A DNA stretch of 64,000 nt from Ophiodon elongatus (GCA_016806645.1 JACSYO010000424.1:1445001-1509000), one strand, 5' to 3'. Shown: positions 36,103 to 49,286, counted from the stretch's first letter. Notes: a model not told the origin generated them from the letters alone. Program-made: numbers and translations.

Positions 36103-37974
36103 CACACGTAAGCACCCAAGTACCTGTAACATAAAAGTCACGACGGTACAGCTACTAGGTCAGATCTTGTATTATTTGCACGACACTTCGAGCATCGCAC
36201 AAGTCTAATTTGAATGCGGTCAGATGAGAATAGCACAAGATTAAATACACACAAAATTAATTGAATGTCATCTTTCGTCTCAGTAAACGTGAGACAATTG
36301 ATTTTTTGGGCCGCTTGGGAGCAGCAGAAACAAGTATTATTAAGTACATACTATCACCTTTTAAGCTGACTTGATACACATGCCTTATTAACAAAAACAG
36401 TAAGGACATATAAGAAATTATTTAATCTCCTAATAAAAACACAAAGAAATGTGGGATCACAAACAATCCAACACTAACTGCAAACCAAAGAGAATAAAAG
36501 TGAGAAAAAGCTGCAAAGTGAAATACAAATAAAAATGTGATTTGCCTCCAAAATCACTGCTTCAGCATCACTGTTTTTCTTTCTTTTCTTTTCTTTTTGT
36601 GATTCTAAAGATTTTTTTTGCGTTTCTGATAAATAATTAAACAAATGTTCTAGGGCCTTGGATTTTAGGTGGTGCAACTTATCTCCAGCCAGGAACTTTA
36701 CAAAATGACCACAGAGATCATTATTAGCGTTCAGGCAGTAACACCCCCTGAACATTTAAATTAAGATTATTTCCTAATTTATGCATCCTTACTGCTGAAA
36801 ACAGAAAACCTTCTGGTAAGTAAGTTAAGGTGTCTTCAGTTTGGAAGTGCTGTTTATCCGCCACGTTTTCAGGTCGTTTTGGTAAAGATCTTTGACCGCA
36901 CAGAAAAATGTCTCTCCTGTTCCTATTAATTTTAGGAAAAAAGTTGTTGAAGACACTTTCGTCTGAAGGAATAAGAAATCTCCCTTTCACACGTGTGACA
37001 CAGAAGACATTTTACAACTGTTTTCACGGGCCTCACGACAGGACTCTAAAGTGTGGTGTGTGGGTAGAATCCTTAATGTTACATCAGAAGAAGGATACGC
37101 TCTCCACGACATGCACTTATTCTGCATCAGCTCTCGCTAATCCTTGATGGTTTCCCCTTCAAGCTTTTGATTAGCTTCATTACAGACGGTGACGCAGGTC
37201 AGATAAAACACATTGTTCCGTTCTCTTTGTTGTGTCTGAAGGTGTTCTGCTCCCGGGGGGCAGTCAGCAGCATTTCCTCTCCCTGCCTGCACCATTCAGG
37301 GGGAAAGGACATACATTTACCCTCTTGATCTCTGAGTGGTTGCAGAGGTAGAAAAAAAGGAGTGCTCTGTAAATTCTGCTGCTCTCTTATTTACATTAGT
37401 GTGTCAGAGGTCCTTGCACTAATTCAGCTGCTTCCAGTGTTTCTGGGAGGGGAGTACATCACAGTCTGGGTTACGCATCCATTACCGAAGGCTGCTGGCC
37501 TGGAGGTTTGAAATTGTTTACACACTTGCCAAAACTTATCGCAGCCGCTGTGATTCTTCTTTCCCGGCAGTACCTCACAGGCTTCTGAGGCCACACTCGC
37601 TTCCATCTGTGGGCCCTTAGCGGACAGTATACTTCTATTACTAATTACATGTTATGAAGTGTTTCACTAATATCGCTAAATCCAGATTGCTGGAATATAC
37701 TGCCTTTTGAATGCTTTTTGATCTACTCTCTCACCGATGTGATATTGCAATACAGATGTCAGTGTATGGCTTTCACACTCTCATACCAGCAGGTGGCTTG
37801 TAGAAAAACAGAAATGTTTATAACACATTCTGCACTGCATGTCAAATTAATTCAGATTTAGTCAAATGCCAGTCATTAGTATTCCTGGAATTAAACTCAG
37901 CACAGCAGTAAGAAAGGAAAGCTAGTCAACGCACCAATTTTTCACATTCATTCAGTTTTTGGTCTCGCTAATAG
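36103..37974. other. Unique intergenic DNA
   Basis: No gene. A short TTTTCTTTC pyrimidine run lies near 36570-36598. The rest is mixed-texture unique sequence. Confidence 0.35.
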
Positions 37975-38345
37975 AATGTCACTTTGGGTGGCAATGTGGG
38001 TCTGTCATTTGGTTGGTCCTATTGGATAGCTTACCATGGGATTTGGTGTAGACATTCATGTCCCCCTCAGGATGGATTTTTGGAACTTTGGTGATTGCCT
38101 TACTTTTTCTGTCATCAGGTCAAATCCGTTTTTCAGTTCTCGTATCTATCACACAAAACAAATGACATTCCCATCAGCCGTATCTGTGCAATGGGCTCAG
38201 TTCTGATGAGCAAATGTCAGCTTGCTAACTCAAGGAACGAAGTTGTGAACATGGTAAACATTGTGCGAAACATCAGCATGTTAGCATTGTCGTTGTGAGC
38301 ATGTTAGCAAGCCAATGTTAGCATGTGCAGCCTCACAGAGCAAAG
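37975..38345 (-). mobile_element. Repeat family C, copy 2 (inverted)
   Basis: Read on the minus strand it gives the family C phrases: TGACCTGATGACAGAAAAAG, CATCCTGAGGGGGACATGAA, TGTCTACACCAAATCCCATG and a CTATCCAATAG segment. At the 38230-38340 side are the GCTAACATGCTC and GCTGCACATGCTAACATTGG segments. Confidence 0.65.
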
Positions 38346-41299
38346 CTGTGGACTCTTCATTTCATCCTACTCAACGTTTCCTGAAAGTAAACTCAGAAGT
38401 ACAGTACAGAAGTAAAAGGAAACCACTGAAAGCATAGGTTCTGCACTTAGATTCATGGTTTTGAGCAGGGAAGCCTCTGAATGCTGTTCTAAAGTATCCT
38501 TGGACATGGAAAAAGCACAGAAGAAAGCGTTATGAGAATTACGTGAAGCATAACATCAATAGTCTAACTCCATTAAGTTGTGCCAAGACTTCAAAGCCTT
38601 GGTCCACCATCGATGGCGGTGCTGTGATGGAGAGACATTTGTAAGCACATGTTCAGGCTTCTCCATTTAAAAGGCATCCCATAGATACAGATAATAGATA
38701 TCCATGACTTACTTTGATGGCTCACATTTCCAATATGTGATGCATTGAGTGCCTTGTCAGAATAGGTCTGACTCCTTGAGATGAGAAATCTACTCCAAGG
38801 TTCAAAATAGGGAGTGTGAGAATAAGAGAGGACCCAGTTTGTAGATCTCAGCACGAAGTATTTGAAGTTGAGATCTTAAAATGGGTCAGTAATGGAGGCT
38901 GCCACTTCACTTTTCCTCTCTAAGTATGTGAAAGCCCACTACTGAATACTATTCAGTGACTCCACCTTAAAATGTTGAAATACTTTTCATGGAGTTCTCC
39001 AAATGGAAAGCTGATTGATCGTACATGAAACTTAAAGTGGCTCATCGCTTTCAAATGTGCATTAAAACCATGAAAGCTGAACTGTTCGACATCACAAACA
39101 ACTGCAGCTGATTTTGGCAGAATATTCAGCTCTCCGGGGAGCAAAAACTGCATATAAGTGACAAATTAACATTCGTAGTAGTAAAAAAAAAGGATGTAGC
39201 GCTAATAAATGGAACGGACATATTTTCTCTGCAATAGCCTTGGAAATATAAATCCCTCTACACTTTGGATTGTGACTCAGGAATCATGTTTTACTTGATG
39301 TGATTACCAGCCACTAAGAAATGTCACAGAAACTTTTAATTAAGTGTAGGCTGTAATTAAAAAAAGGGGACGGGGGGGGGGGGGGCACTCCATTGGCAGC
39401 TGTACAGCTGTACATGTAAGCTCTCCTGTGCCAGAGACATCAGGTCACTCTCAACCCACTAGGTTATTGCTCAAACTGAAACCCAGCTTGTCATTCCACA
39501 TTAATCAACATGTGCTTCATTATGAACAAATGATAAGAGATTCAGTTAGATGGAAAGTATTGGTCTTCATATTCACATGCTTTTTTGGGGGCTTTTTTTC
39601 AACCGGTTTGTGATTAAATAAATGGATGTTATTCGTATATCTTGAAAGCACAGGTCAAATAAACAGGCACTTGATGAAGCATTGTTAATGGCTGATGCTG
39701 TGTTTGTGAAATCCGTTATTACAATCAAGACAGGGTGGAAATGTCAGACATGGTGGCGGTCTCAAATACACAATAGCTGGTGCCCTGATTACAATAGTCT
39801 CACAACACCCTCAGTTTGTGTGACTGCTGGTGGAAAACAGGCCACACAAAAATTTGGAGATGAGCAAATGGCAAAGTTCTATGCAATTCTTCCGACTTTC
39901 CAGAGAAGACTCTGGCCTACTTGGGGAAGAGAAGATTAGTAAAAGACTGAACATCCCACATGGACTTAGAGTGGTTTTCTTGCCCATCACAGTGCCCACA
40001 ACTTGGTAATTGTCTGTGCATCCAGGCTCTTAAGGGAAACGGGACAAACCCCATTCCAGCCCAGTGCTCTATTTGTCCCAACTTTCAATCGGATGAAGGA
40101 ATAATGTTCTAAGCAGCCTCAATCTTTGGGCTTAAGAGAGGGCGATTGAAGCCCTGGTGGCTTAACAGACGAGACAGACTGCTGAGCGTCTGCATGTTGT
40201 TTCTTATTCCGTCAACGTGTAATCTGAAGGCCCTCAATTTCTCGTGCTGCACAGGCCAACACGTTCTCACTGCTGTATATATTCATGCTCAGACTAATAA
40301 CCAGAATCACAACTGGTGTTTGAGGGAAATGTGTTTCTTTAATCATGGAGTTAAGGAGCAACGGGAAGTTCTCTATTTCAATATGATCAGGTTGTATTAA
40401 CAGCATTACAATTGTCTCCTCTTTCAACTGAAACACTGATAAATTGTCTGTCAAACGACTCCTTTTCTTATGCAGCCTTCAGGTAATGTGAGGAAAATCA
40501 GCAGAAATTAAGTACAAGACTGCAGCAAGGGTTTTAGATATGAGGAGGTCCCACATCTCACCCTAGCTGTTTACTTATATCTGCAAATATTATTCAAATG
40601 GAGCAGTTCTCTCCGTGAAATTCTTTGCAAAAATCAACAACTGCTTAGAAAGTCAACACAACTAAGTAAACTCAAATTGTAAAACCAATTGTCTTTATTT
40701 TTTCATTAAGTAGCACCAGAGAACAGTTTGTTTTAGTTTCCTAGAATATAATACGAAATTATGGAACTATAGAAGGAGTTTTGCTTGCACATGCAAAGGA
40801 AAAGAGTAAATAAACAAAAAAGATTAATAGAAATAGCAAAATTAGTAAGGGGGACAGCAAAATATTCTTTTCTTTAAAGAAGTTATCAACCAATATACTG
40901 TGTATAATGCATACTTTACTAAATCATGATACAGACCAGTGCTCCCTGGTCTCCATTTGTGGACACGAGGACAAACTTATCAACCAAGGAACAAAAGTCA
41001 GCCATGATGAAAATAAAACAGATATACAGCCTATCAGCAAATTTCAAGTCCAGGTTTATCTGAGTAATAACTCTAAGCTGATAAAAACTCATGATGTGTG
41101 CCAAAATTCAAATGTAAATCAAAAATAATCCTTAGATTTTTTTGGAAATCTTTCAATTTTTATCTTGCATCACAAAATAATCTAATCTAATTTATGGGGC
41201 CAGAGAAGTTAAAAAGTGAAGATTTATTATGGTTCTTTCCAGCTGGAATACATTTTAAATCTACAGTGTTTAATACCAAAAGCAAGATGGTCATAACCA
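38346..41299. other. Unique intergenic DNA
   Basis: No gene found. A G run at 39371-39385 and A-rich stretches are the only low-complexity features. An open plus frame at 39682-39939 is unrecognised. Confidence 0.35.
39366..39385 (+). other. Poly-G run
   Basis: GGGGACG followed by about 13 G. It is prone to length change and to assembly error. Confidence 0.7.
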
Positions 41300-41870
41300 G
41301 AGATGAAACGTTAGCATGCTAACATTTGCTAATTAGTAAAGTGGTGGACTGACCTTTATTGCCTTCCCATAACCAGCACTGCTGCTGGCCACCTGACCGC
41401 TACTTAGCTCATTTTCTTTAGTTACTAGACTTAGCTAGCTAGCTTACCAATTTCACCATGATTTAAGGCTATACTGGTAACAGAAAATTAGCCCAACAAA
41501 GTTGTCGCTCATCCGGCAATAGCAATCTGCTTTTCTACGCCGTGACAAGAGTGTGTGGATGAAAGATTGAGTTGTTACATTTTACTCATTTACTCTCTAC
41601 GTTTCGTAACATTACTACTCCATGGCTCGTTTTTGTCGTTCGTAAAAAACCTCACCCAAGTGAGTCCATGAAGGCTGTAAATTGCTTTAGTTTATTTGGA
41701 AGTTGGCCCACTACGGGCTAAAATGCTAACGGTACACATATAAATGGCCGACCCTCTGACCATCCTGTTGATTGATTTAAATGGGAATGTCTGTTCTACT
41801 CCTGTACTATTTCTATGTAGTCCCTAGAGCCCCGCTGCTAACATGGCTCTAAGGCTAAGCAATTCAGAGT
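41300..41870 (+). repeat. Degraded or rearranged family C copy
   Basis: ACGTTAGCATGCTAACATTT, then AAAGTGGTGGACTGACC (41306-41354) and TCCCTAGAGCCCCGCTGCTA, then ACATGGCT (41820-41848) fit the family C ends. The ~450 bp between do not obviously match and may be an insertion or a different repeat. Confidence 0.4.
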
Positions 41871-43546
41871 TTGATGGGTTTGCTGTCGCGTCACAGATAT
41901 CACTGTAGTGCTACTAATGGCCCTTCACTGTCCTCCTGATAGGTGAATGGACACAAATGATTATGGACAGTTCAGCAACAATCCATTTCCTGAATCTGAT
42001 GAAGAGCAGGCCAGTGTCTGACCTGGTTCACGACACCTCTGCTGATTCCACAAATGTCGACATCCAGCACCCATCAAACACCATCCCCATCAGCTCCAAA
42101 GCCATCCCAAAGCCATCCCCCGCGACCTGCTCCACCCTCTGTAAACCACAGCTGCCACTGAATCGCTGCCTTTCCCCCTTAAAGGTCAGCCGAGACGACG
42201 TGAGGCTCTTGTCTGCTCATTTCTGTTTTGCTCCGCGTCGCTGCCGCAAAAAACAACCCCGATCAGCACTCTTTGCAATTACCAAAAAGACTGAGGAAGC
42301 AGCGGCTTGATTTAGCAGACTGTGGGGACTGCCATTTTCTATTATCTTTGGGTCTGGGATGATTTATGCCGCATGTGTGCTTTATGCCTCTCATTCTCTC
42401 TCACACACTTTCTCCTCTTCCCTTTCCTTCCTGTCTGTCTTTACCTCTCGCGCTCTCTTTCTCCACATGCTAATATCTCATCTTTTCTCCTTAGTGGGGG
42501 CCCCTGACCCAAAGTCCACAATGCCAGATGTCTGCACAAACTGAGCAGAAGGAAGTCCAGGCTACGCGATCTGAAGATGAAAGCTAAGATGGTGTTCGAT
42601 AGCCCTCGCGCTGTGCTGCTTATATATACAACAGGATGAAATATACAAGCCTGTACGGGCCTTTTTCTCGGAGGATTCCCACGCAAAGCAAATAATTTCA
42701 CCAGTGATTGTTCCGTATATGGTTACATACTGTACAGAAGGGACCCTGGTGCGTTAGCTACCCAGTATCACACAGACAGCAACAATGGCAAGCTGTTCAC
42801 CATTGCCCGGGGGAAAAGAGCATGCACTGCACTCTATAATAAATCACATTTTCTGTTCTGTAATTAAAGTATCTAAGTACATACAGCTAAAAACAACAGA
42901 ACAGCGAGGGAAGGGCATGTTGCGTTAATATTCGTCACCGCATAGATACATAGCACAGAGTGAAATGACAAATAACCTATATGAGCCTGCAATCAAAGCA
43001 GCCTAAATACATGGTGTGAGCCGCTTCCTGGTTTGCAGAGCAGAGCTGCAGAGAGACACAGAGCCAAATTTAGCCAAAAGCGTTGACACACTAAAACCCT
43101 CCGGTAGCCACAAGACCTTCCATCCTGCTTCTCCCCAAACCCCGACCCAGCAGGCCGTGCTGTTCCAGTAATTGAGTGAGTAATGGACTTATTCCGCTGA
43201 GTGGTTCTCTGGGTGTACTCAATACTGGGATGTAAATCCTGTGGCAAATGGCAGATTAGGGGGTGGAAAAAAGGGAAATAAATAAAAGCAAAATAAATAA
43301 ATAAATAAAGTACACGAACAAAAGGAAATCCATAGTACAATTATTCCCACGCAGTAAATTCCGCTGAGGTCTGAGCCTGAGCTGTTCATCAGCCTTAAAG
43401 CGGAGGAGTCCACTGTTCTCTCTTTGGGCTGATGGTGCTGCTAGCAGCGAGAGCTCTTTCTCTGCCCTCACATTTCTCTCTATCTCCCATATCCACCTCT
43501 TTGTTTGTCCCTCTGTCCAGACACGCTGTCCTCTGTACACCCAGGC
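41871..43546. other. Unique DNA
   Basis: No gene recognised. 42390-42480 is pyrimidine-rich. An (AAAT)n stretch lies at 43276-43309. Confidence 0.35.
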
Positions 43547-43651
43547 TGAACACTGGACTCCTGCCACACATTTCACCAGTGGGAAACACTGATCGGACTA
43601 ATCCTTTTTCTCCAAACACACCATGCAGCCTAGATCCTCAAACAATTAGCG
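43547..43651 (+). repeat. Local duplication, copy 1
   Basis: Aligns without gaps over about 105 bp with 44868-44972 at roughly 69 per cent identity by hand count (72 of 105). The match ends in ACAATTAGC, shared exactly. Neither copy looks like a known repeat. The pair flanks the ACCGAT-rich element. Confidence 0.6.
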
Positions 43652-43700
43652 TGTACAATAAACCCATTATCCATAAATCCATCTGAGGTCTCGGCTCCAA

Positions 43701-44570
43701 CTAAGGAGGCACCGATTGTGAAATTCTCAGCCTATACCGATGTTTGGAATAACAGTTTGTCCAACAGCCGATGCCGATGTTTTTGTTGTTTATTCAGTTT
43801 TTGCTGTTCATCTATTCCCCTTGTGTGTAGAGGAAACAAAGACATCATTATAAGAAAACACCTGAGCATACATTCAAAAATACAAATTCATCTCAGAAAC
43901 CTTTCTTATAACCTACTTTAAACATGCAAAAAAGAACTCAGTGAGAGGAAGGTTTCAGTGGGCTACTTACATAGCCCAACTAAAAGGTAAAGCTATTTGA
44001 AACATAAACAGTGTTTCCCCACACACATACTTCACATTGGTGGGGAGCCCAAGTATACTTTTGACCTATTTTAGCTTTTTTTTAATTTACATTTCACTTA
44101 TCAGTCCAGGAGAATGACACCATTGATAGACTAGTGGGCTAGTAGCTGCAGAACGCATGGAGGGCTCCGCTCTGCTGGCACCGCCTCGACCTCGCTGCCC
44201 CAGTGGTCTGGGCTGGACCCACGGTGGGACTGCGGTGCTACGACTACGGCATGGAGGATGTTCCCATGGTAATGTGCTGCGGCGCCCTCATTAGACTAAC
44301 AGGCTTCTCTTTCCCACCCAGACCACACGGATTGTTTCTAAGATATCTTGTCAGCCATAGTTTTACTGCTTGTTTTTTTCATTGAACATAACAACGTTCT
44401 AGTCACTGATCTTTCTCCAAGACATTGTGTGACTCCCACACAGCCGGCGCAAAATTGATGCAACACAACAGTTTAATCGTCCACTGCCAAATGGCAAATG
44501 TCATCTTATTTGCGGATAGGCAATTGGCAGTCAACGAGGCAAATATCGGCCAATACCGATGTTGGGTTGA
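43701..44570. mobile_element. ACCGAT-rich interspersed repeat
   Basis: The left end (AGGAGGCACCGATTGTG, then CCTATACCGATG and CCGATGCCGATG) and the right end (AAATATCGGCCAATACCGAT) carry inverted CCGAT/ATCGG motifs. This is the pattern of teleost elements I recall with a 'gcaccgat' terminus. The inside holds CAGTGTTTCCCCACACA at 44010-44026, which looks like the terminus of another hAT element, but no matching second end was found. No target duplication could be identified and there is no transposase frame. Confidence 0.5.
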
Positions 44571-44867
44571 TGAATGGGTACATCACGACCTCCAACCCAT
44601 CCCCACCAAATCTTCCCCTCAACACAACACAGCCCTCTATGCTTTCTTGTGGTTTTCTTTCCCTTTTAGCTAACAACACATTGAGGTTTGCGTCTGGATT
44701 ACCACACACCCTAATGAATGCACTCAAGTTGCCCCATAATCTCTCCATCTGTCCACATCTCTTTCATCTCCATATGACTTGATTTGTAAATTATTCTTCT
44801 TTCCCCCGCTGTTTCTTCTTCTCCGCCTCTGCCGCCGACTGCCCAGCAACCACCATGGTTAAACAGT

Positions 44868-44972
44868 GGGCCCTGGCCATACACTTCACTGGAGGAATCC
44901 ACTGACTGAAATAATCCCTGTCTTCAAAACACACTATTCTGTCCAGACCCCCTCACAATTAGCAGCCCACAG
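44868..44972 (+). repeat. Local duplication, copy 2
   Basis: Partner of 43547-43651. The best-conserved parts are ATAATCC, AAACACAC and ACAATTAGC. Upstream pyrimidine-rich DNA may extend the similarity. Confidence 0.6.
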
Positions 44973-45250
44973 CCAGATAGCCTATAGTGAAAATAAGCGC
45001 CCTCGAGTCAAAACAAACATATGCAGGCGAAGGGTGCAGAAACCCACAGCAAGCCGCCAAGCGAAATATTTTCGGGCAGCCTAGTCATGCTGATGCTACA
45101 AAGGAGATCGTAGCAGTGAACACATCTGCTAAATATTGTTTTTGCCATGTCGGCTACAGGCTTTTTTCCCCCCTTGTTCTCCACACAAAAATGGGGTGTA
45201 TTCTCTGCACCAGGGCTATAAATTAATGTTTTTGTGGGAGCCTGTTGCTA

Positions 45251-45314
45251 GGGGCTGGAAAGGGTGGGGGGGGGGGTGAATGAAAGGGTGGGTGGGGGGG
45301 ACGGTGGCCAGGGG
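45251..45314 (+). other. G-quadruplex-prone tract
   Basis: GGGG, GGG, an 11-G run, GGG, GGG, GGGGGGG and GGGG runs within 64 bp on the plus strand, with short loops. Confidence 0.65.
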
Positions 45315-46303
45315 CCAATTAAAATACAGATGTCTGACTGTCGGTGTAATTCCATTCAGCCATGATTTACATTTAGAACAGTCACCCAAGCCTGCCACTC
45401 TACGCTCACAGAGGAAATCGAAGCTGACTCCAACCTAATGAGAAAAGTGAACCTCCCGAACTTTTACGAGACTCTCGTCTGAAAGGAGCCCTGCAACTTT
45501 GGCCATAATATGAAAGCCCTTTCAGCTAATCAACCATTGACAGGGGAAACCTGTGCATTAGGAGCTTTGGGCTGCTGGTGTGAAAAACACACGGCGGGAA
45601 AGTTGCCTTTCGTTAACACCCTAGCTTGGCAGCGTCTCCCAAGGATAATCTCTGTCAAATAGTTTACCTCGTTTGAAGCAACATGTTCAAGAATGTACTG
45701 AGCTAAGAATGAAGGTTTTTATTGGGCGGAAAAGACCAAATCATCCTGTTGCTTTATTTCTTTTGCTCAAAATTAGCATATTATCCCCAACGATGGAACC
45801 ATGGCATCTAAGAGTATGTAGAACCTCGATTTCTACTGGCCTCCTTCCTGACAGAATATTTTTTAAATACCATGTACAAGGGACAGAGACCGCCAGCCAC
45901 ACTTTTGCACCAGCTACTTTAAGGAAGCATGGATAGTGCCAACCCGAAGAGCACTTTCAATAATATGCTAGTTTAGTAATATACGGGAAGATCTCGAGTC
46001 TTACCAGTTTGAAACCTCTAGCAGGGTTTGTACGTTCCCAACCCAAGACTGAAGCAGGACTTAGGCACCAAAAGTCCAGAAGAGACCAAGAATGGTACAA
46101 AGCTAACGTAAGCTAGTGCAAGGTTCTCCTTAGCTGAGGAGACGGTAGCCATAAAGAGCCATTTTCAAATTGAGAATATTTTTGTAGTGCTACCCTGACA
46201 ACTGTGGCAGCTGTTCCACTTGTTGAAGGAGGGAAAGCAGGTCAACAAATATACCTCAGAGTCTTGGCTATTTCCCTGAGGTTGAGGAAGTATTTGGAAA
46301 ATT
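45315..46303. other. Unique DNA, no feature
   Basis: Non-repetitive sequence. The plus frame at 45673-45936 (87 codons) is unrecognised. Confidence 0.35.
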
Positions 46304-47041
46304 AAGGGAAAAGTTTGACATTTTGGGAAATACGCTTGTTTGCTTTTTTGCCGAGAGCTCGGTAAGAAGATTTATGCCACAGTCTGAACGGTAGCTTAAA
46401 TATGTAGCTGGAGCCGGCAGCTGGTTAACTTAAATTGAGGGCAGGAAAAAGCAGGTAATCGAGGTAAATCAACTTCCCAGAACGAAAAACTTAAATATCC
46501 CTACTTTATTGATTAGGTCCTAAAGGTTGTAAAATGAACTGGGGTCACGTGAACATTACATTCACGTGAACGAGCCGAGCGGGGCGGTTGGGAGGCGGGG
46601 TTAGAGGAAATGCTAGCTCTTGCTCTACAGGGCGATGGATGTGGAGGATCCGGGTTATTTCATACCAAAGAAGTTGAACCATTTTGGCTTCATGAGCAAC
46701 TTCCTTAGGAATGAATCAGGCCCCACCTCTGACGCCGCTCTTTATACATGACGTAAACCCCCCTAAAATGGTAAATTGTACGTATACATTTTTTGTGCAG
46801 ATTAAACCTGAGATACAATATAATTATGAGTGAGCATTAGAAATGCTCGTCGACGGATACTGTGGCCCTCAGATATATCCAGGTTAACTGTTTTCCCCTT
46901 TCTTTGTGCTAAGCTAAGCTAAGCTAACTGGCGTCTGGCTGTCGCCTCATATTCAGCATACAAACACGAGAGTGGTACCAATGTTCTCATCCAACTCTCT
47001 GCAAGAAAGCATATGAGTGTATTTCCCATGAACTTTTCCTT
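46304..47041. mobile_element. Long-inverted-repeat transposon interrupted by a family B copy
   Basis: Left arm from AAGGGAAAAGTTTGACATTT, then TGGGAAATACGC (46304 on). The right arm ends with GTATTTCCCATGAACTTTTC, then CTT (to 47041). The arms are inverted repeats for about 50 bp, including the CTTTTTTGCCGAGAG / CTCTCTGCAAGAAAG pair. The right arm also has the CTAAGCTAAGCTAAGCTAAC, then TGGCGTCTGGCTGT block typical of this common teleost element. Between the arms lies a family B copy, so B inserted after this element. A TTAA at the left edge (46302-46305) is a possible target site, not mirrored on the right. Confidence 0.75.
46440..46785 (+). mobile_element. Repeat family B, copy 2 (nested)
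   Basis: Matches copy 1 (4851-5345) in two blocks: ATTAGGTCCTAAAGGTTGTA around 46513, and GATGGATGTGGAGGATCCGG through CTCTTTATACATG (46634-46751). The edges are approximate because the junctions with the host transposon are blurred. Two CACGTG E-box words (46546-46551 and 46563-46568) occur here in a TCACGTGAAC direct repeat. Confidence 0.65.
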
Positions 47042-49248
47042 CAACTCCAAGGAGGTGAATACAAGCTAGTTTTGAATAACAAAAGGCTTTTTTTTCTTTT
47101 TCTACACAACACATGTATTGTTGTAAATTCACTTACACAATGCTACACCAACAACAGCCCATGTGGTTATCTGTACAGCACAAAAGTAGAGTTCCTCATT
47201 ACTGTGGAGTGATGGTTTGACTTTCATAGGCACTTAGTCACGGCATTGATTTGGTCAGAACAAGACATAAAGTACAGCCATAACACATTGTGCTGCGCTT
47301 GTCAATAACAGTAATCCTGTATATGGAAGGGAACAGGATATGTTCTGTCCACGGCAATAACTCACAACTTTCTTTACCATCCGCTGCTTTATGTCGGTGT
47401 TTTACTGTAATACCCCTGTCCAACGAATGCCTTGACAGTCTTTCCCGGCCAAAGTAGTCTCATCGTTTACACCCAGCCTCCTGTGCAAATCAGCTCTGGT
47501 TTTTGATTCCCACTTTATAAGGAAAGGTCAGTACAGCAGTGATTTATAATATGTTCTTCTGTAAATTCAACAGGGTAATCCATCAACCGCACAAAAAAAA
47601 CAGGGGAGAGCGCCGTAATAAACATTTGCCTCCTCAAGAGCCTGTGAGTGAATACACGGGAGGGTTTTTATTTATATTCAAGTAAGACTGAGAAATATTT
47701 GAAATCCAACAAAAACGGTCTGCACAGGAAAGCCAGCAAAGCTCCTCAAATCATGTGAAGACAAAAAAACAAAAGAAGTTCAGGAGACTTATTGCTTTGT
47801 TTCAGACATCTATTTATTAATTTTAGATCCCCCTCTTATCTTCAAAATTCAATGCACGGCCAGTGCCATCGGTGTAGGTGTTGCCAGCCATTCTTCTGCA
47901 GCTCATCCAGCTGTAATAAACAGGATACTCTCCTCGGACAATGCAGCCAGGAAGCAGGCTCTTGTCCTCCTTGTCCCCCAGGAGTTCATCTGGTGCACGG
48001 TGGCACAAGTCCTCTTCACGGTCAAGATGTGCAAGTCATGCTCAAAAATAGAGGAAACGCACAATGCTGTTGGAATGCGCTGGCTTTCAAACAGTACCTC
48101 TGCCCTGACCCCCGGAGTAAATCACGTGGAGAACAAAAGGGGAGACGTTACGTGGTGGTATTTTCTTCTTCGCAGTCAGGGGAGGGAAGCTGCGTCTGCT
48201 CACCAAGCTCCTGCACTTATAGAAGAGGAAACATAAAAACGGTAAAAAAAAAAGAAGAAACTCTTCGCTGCAAACAGAAATGACCTCCTGTGAGATTTTC
48301 CCTGTGCTGCACATTCCCGCGAGTGGGCGGCTTGTGGGATTAATGCAAACGGGTGACTTGTCTTATTGATCAAGGAGGAGAGCGGCTTCGTTGCGGAGAG
48401 CCAACCTCCAAACATAATATAACCCCTTGGAGGGAAGAACCGAGGCCCCGCTTTGGCACCGTATCCCACATCTGCCCTTTCTTAAACCTCTGTGCTCTCG
48501 CGGTGCCATGCCGCACGGCGGAGACGGACAGACAGCGACAGCGGTGAGAAAGGGAGGGAGGCACTTCTGAGGCGGGCCTCGTCGCTAATAAAAGGAGCGA
48601 TCAAACATGTTCTTTGCCAGTGAAAGAAAATATTATGCTTGAGAGCGGCAGCACAGGGTGATGGAGGAGGGGAAGAGCTGCTAACGGGCCAATTTTGTCG
48701 TCCAATGCGATCGCTCTGATTTGGTTTTCAGGGATGGCTGGCGAAAATTAAAAACAAATGTGCAGCTATTTGGTGCGCGCCCCTCCCCCCCTCGTGGATC
48801 GCTCTCTGTGTTTTAGCTTATTTTTCAGCTCCTCTCGCTGTCTCTTTCTTTCCTGGCTGCTCTTGAAGATGGAAACTCGCATTCCTCGCATCCCACCAAA
48901 AGCAAAAAGGCTGCTCCAAAACACACATTTTCCCATAAACAAGTACACAAAGACTTTCTCTCATCTCAGTCAGACAGACGAACCGTGCAAACAAACAGAA
49001 TAACCATGGAGACAAAGTCTTTTTCCTCCCTCCCCGGACCGGGGTAGGAAGTGCGTGAGCGGTGGAATTACCCTACAATTATGATGTTGGGTCCGTCGTG
49101 GTGACAGTCCGGGCAGCAGGTAGCAGGAATTTATTCGCCGTGATCGGCGATTGACAACTGGAGGTCATGTGGCAGAAACGGCGTTGAACGCTTCCTCATG
49201 TGCTCTCTGCAATACCTTCATGGTTGTCAGTATTGTTAACACATTTTC

Positions 49249-49251
<3 letters not shown>
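47042..49251. other. Unique DNA with overlapping open frames
   Basis: No gene is called. 47815-48300 is open in several frames on both strands (plus 47792-48283, 163 codons; minus 47823-48047, 75 codons ending at TAA 47823-47825, with AATAAA on the minus strand at 47813-47818). No domain is recognisable and the composition explains the openness. 48481-48560 is CpG-rich. Confidence 0.35.

Positions 49252-49286
<35 letters not shown>
49252..49286 (+). repeat. (CA)n microsatellite
   Basis: Seventeen uninterrupted AC units, next to the CpG-rich segment. Confidence 0.95.

Noticed and set aside
44010..44026. Second hAT element nested in the ACCGAT repeat (CAGTGTTTCCCCACACA)
   Set aside because: Only one end was seen; no complementary end or target duplication.
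47792..48283. 163-codon plus-strand gene
   Set aside because: Open in several frames on both strands, no domain, Cys/Ser-rich composition typical of chance frames.
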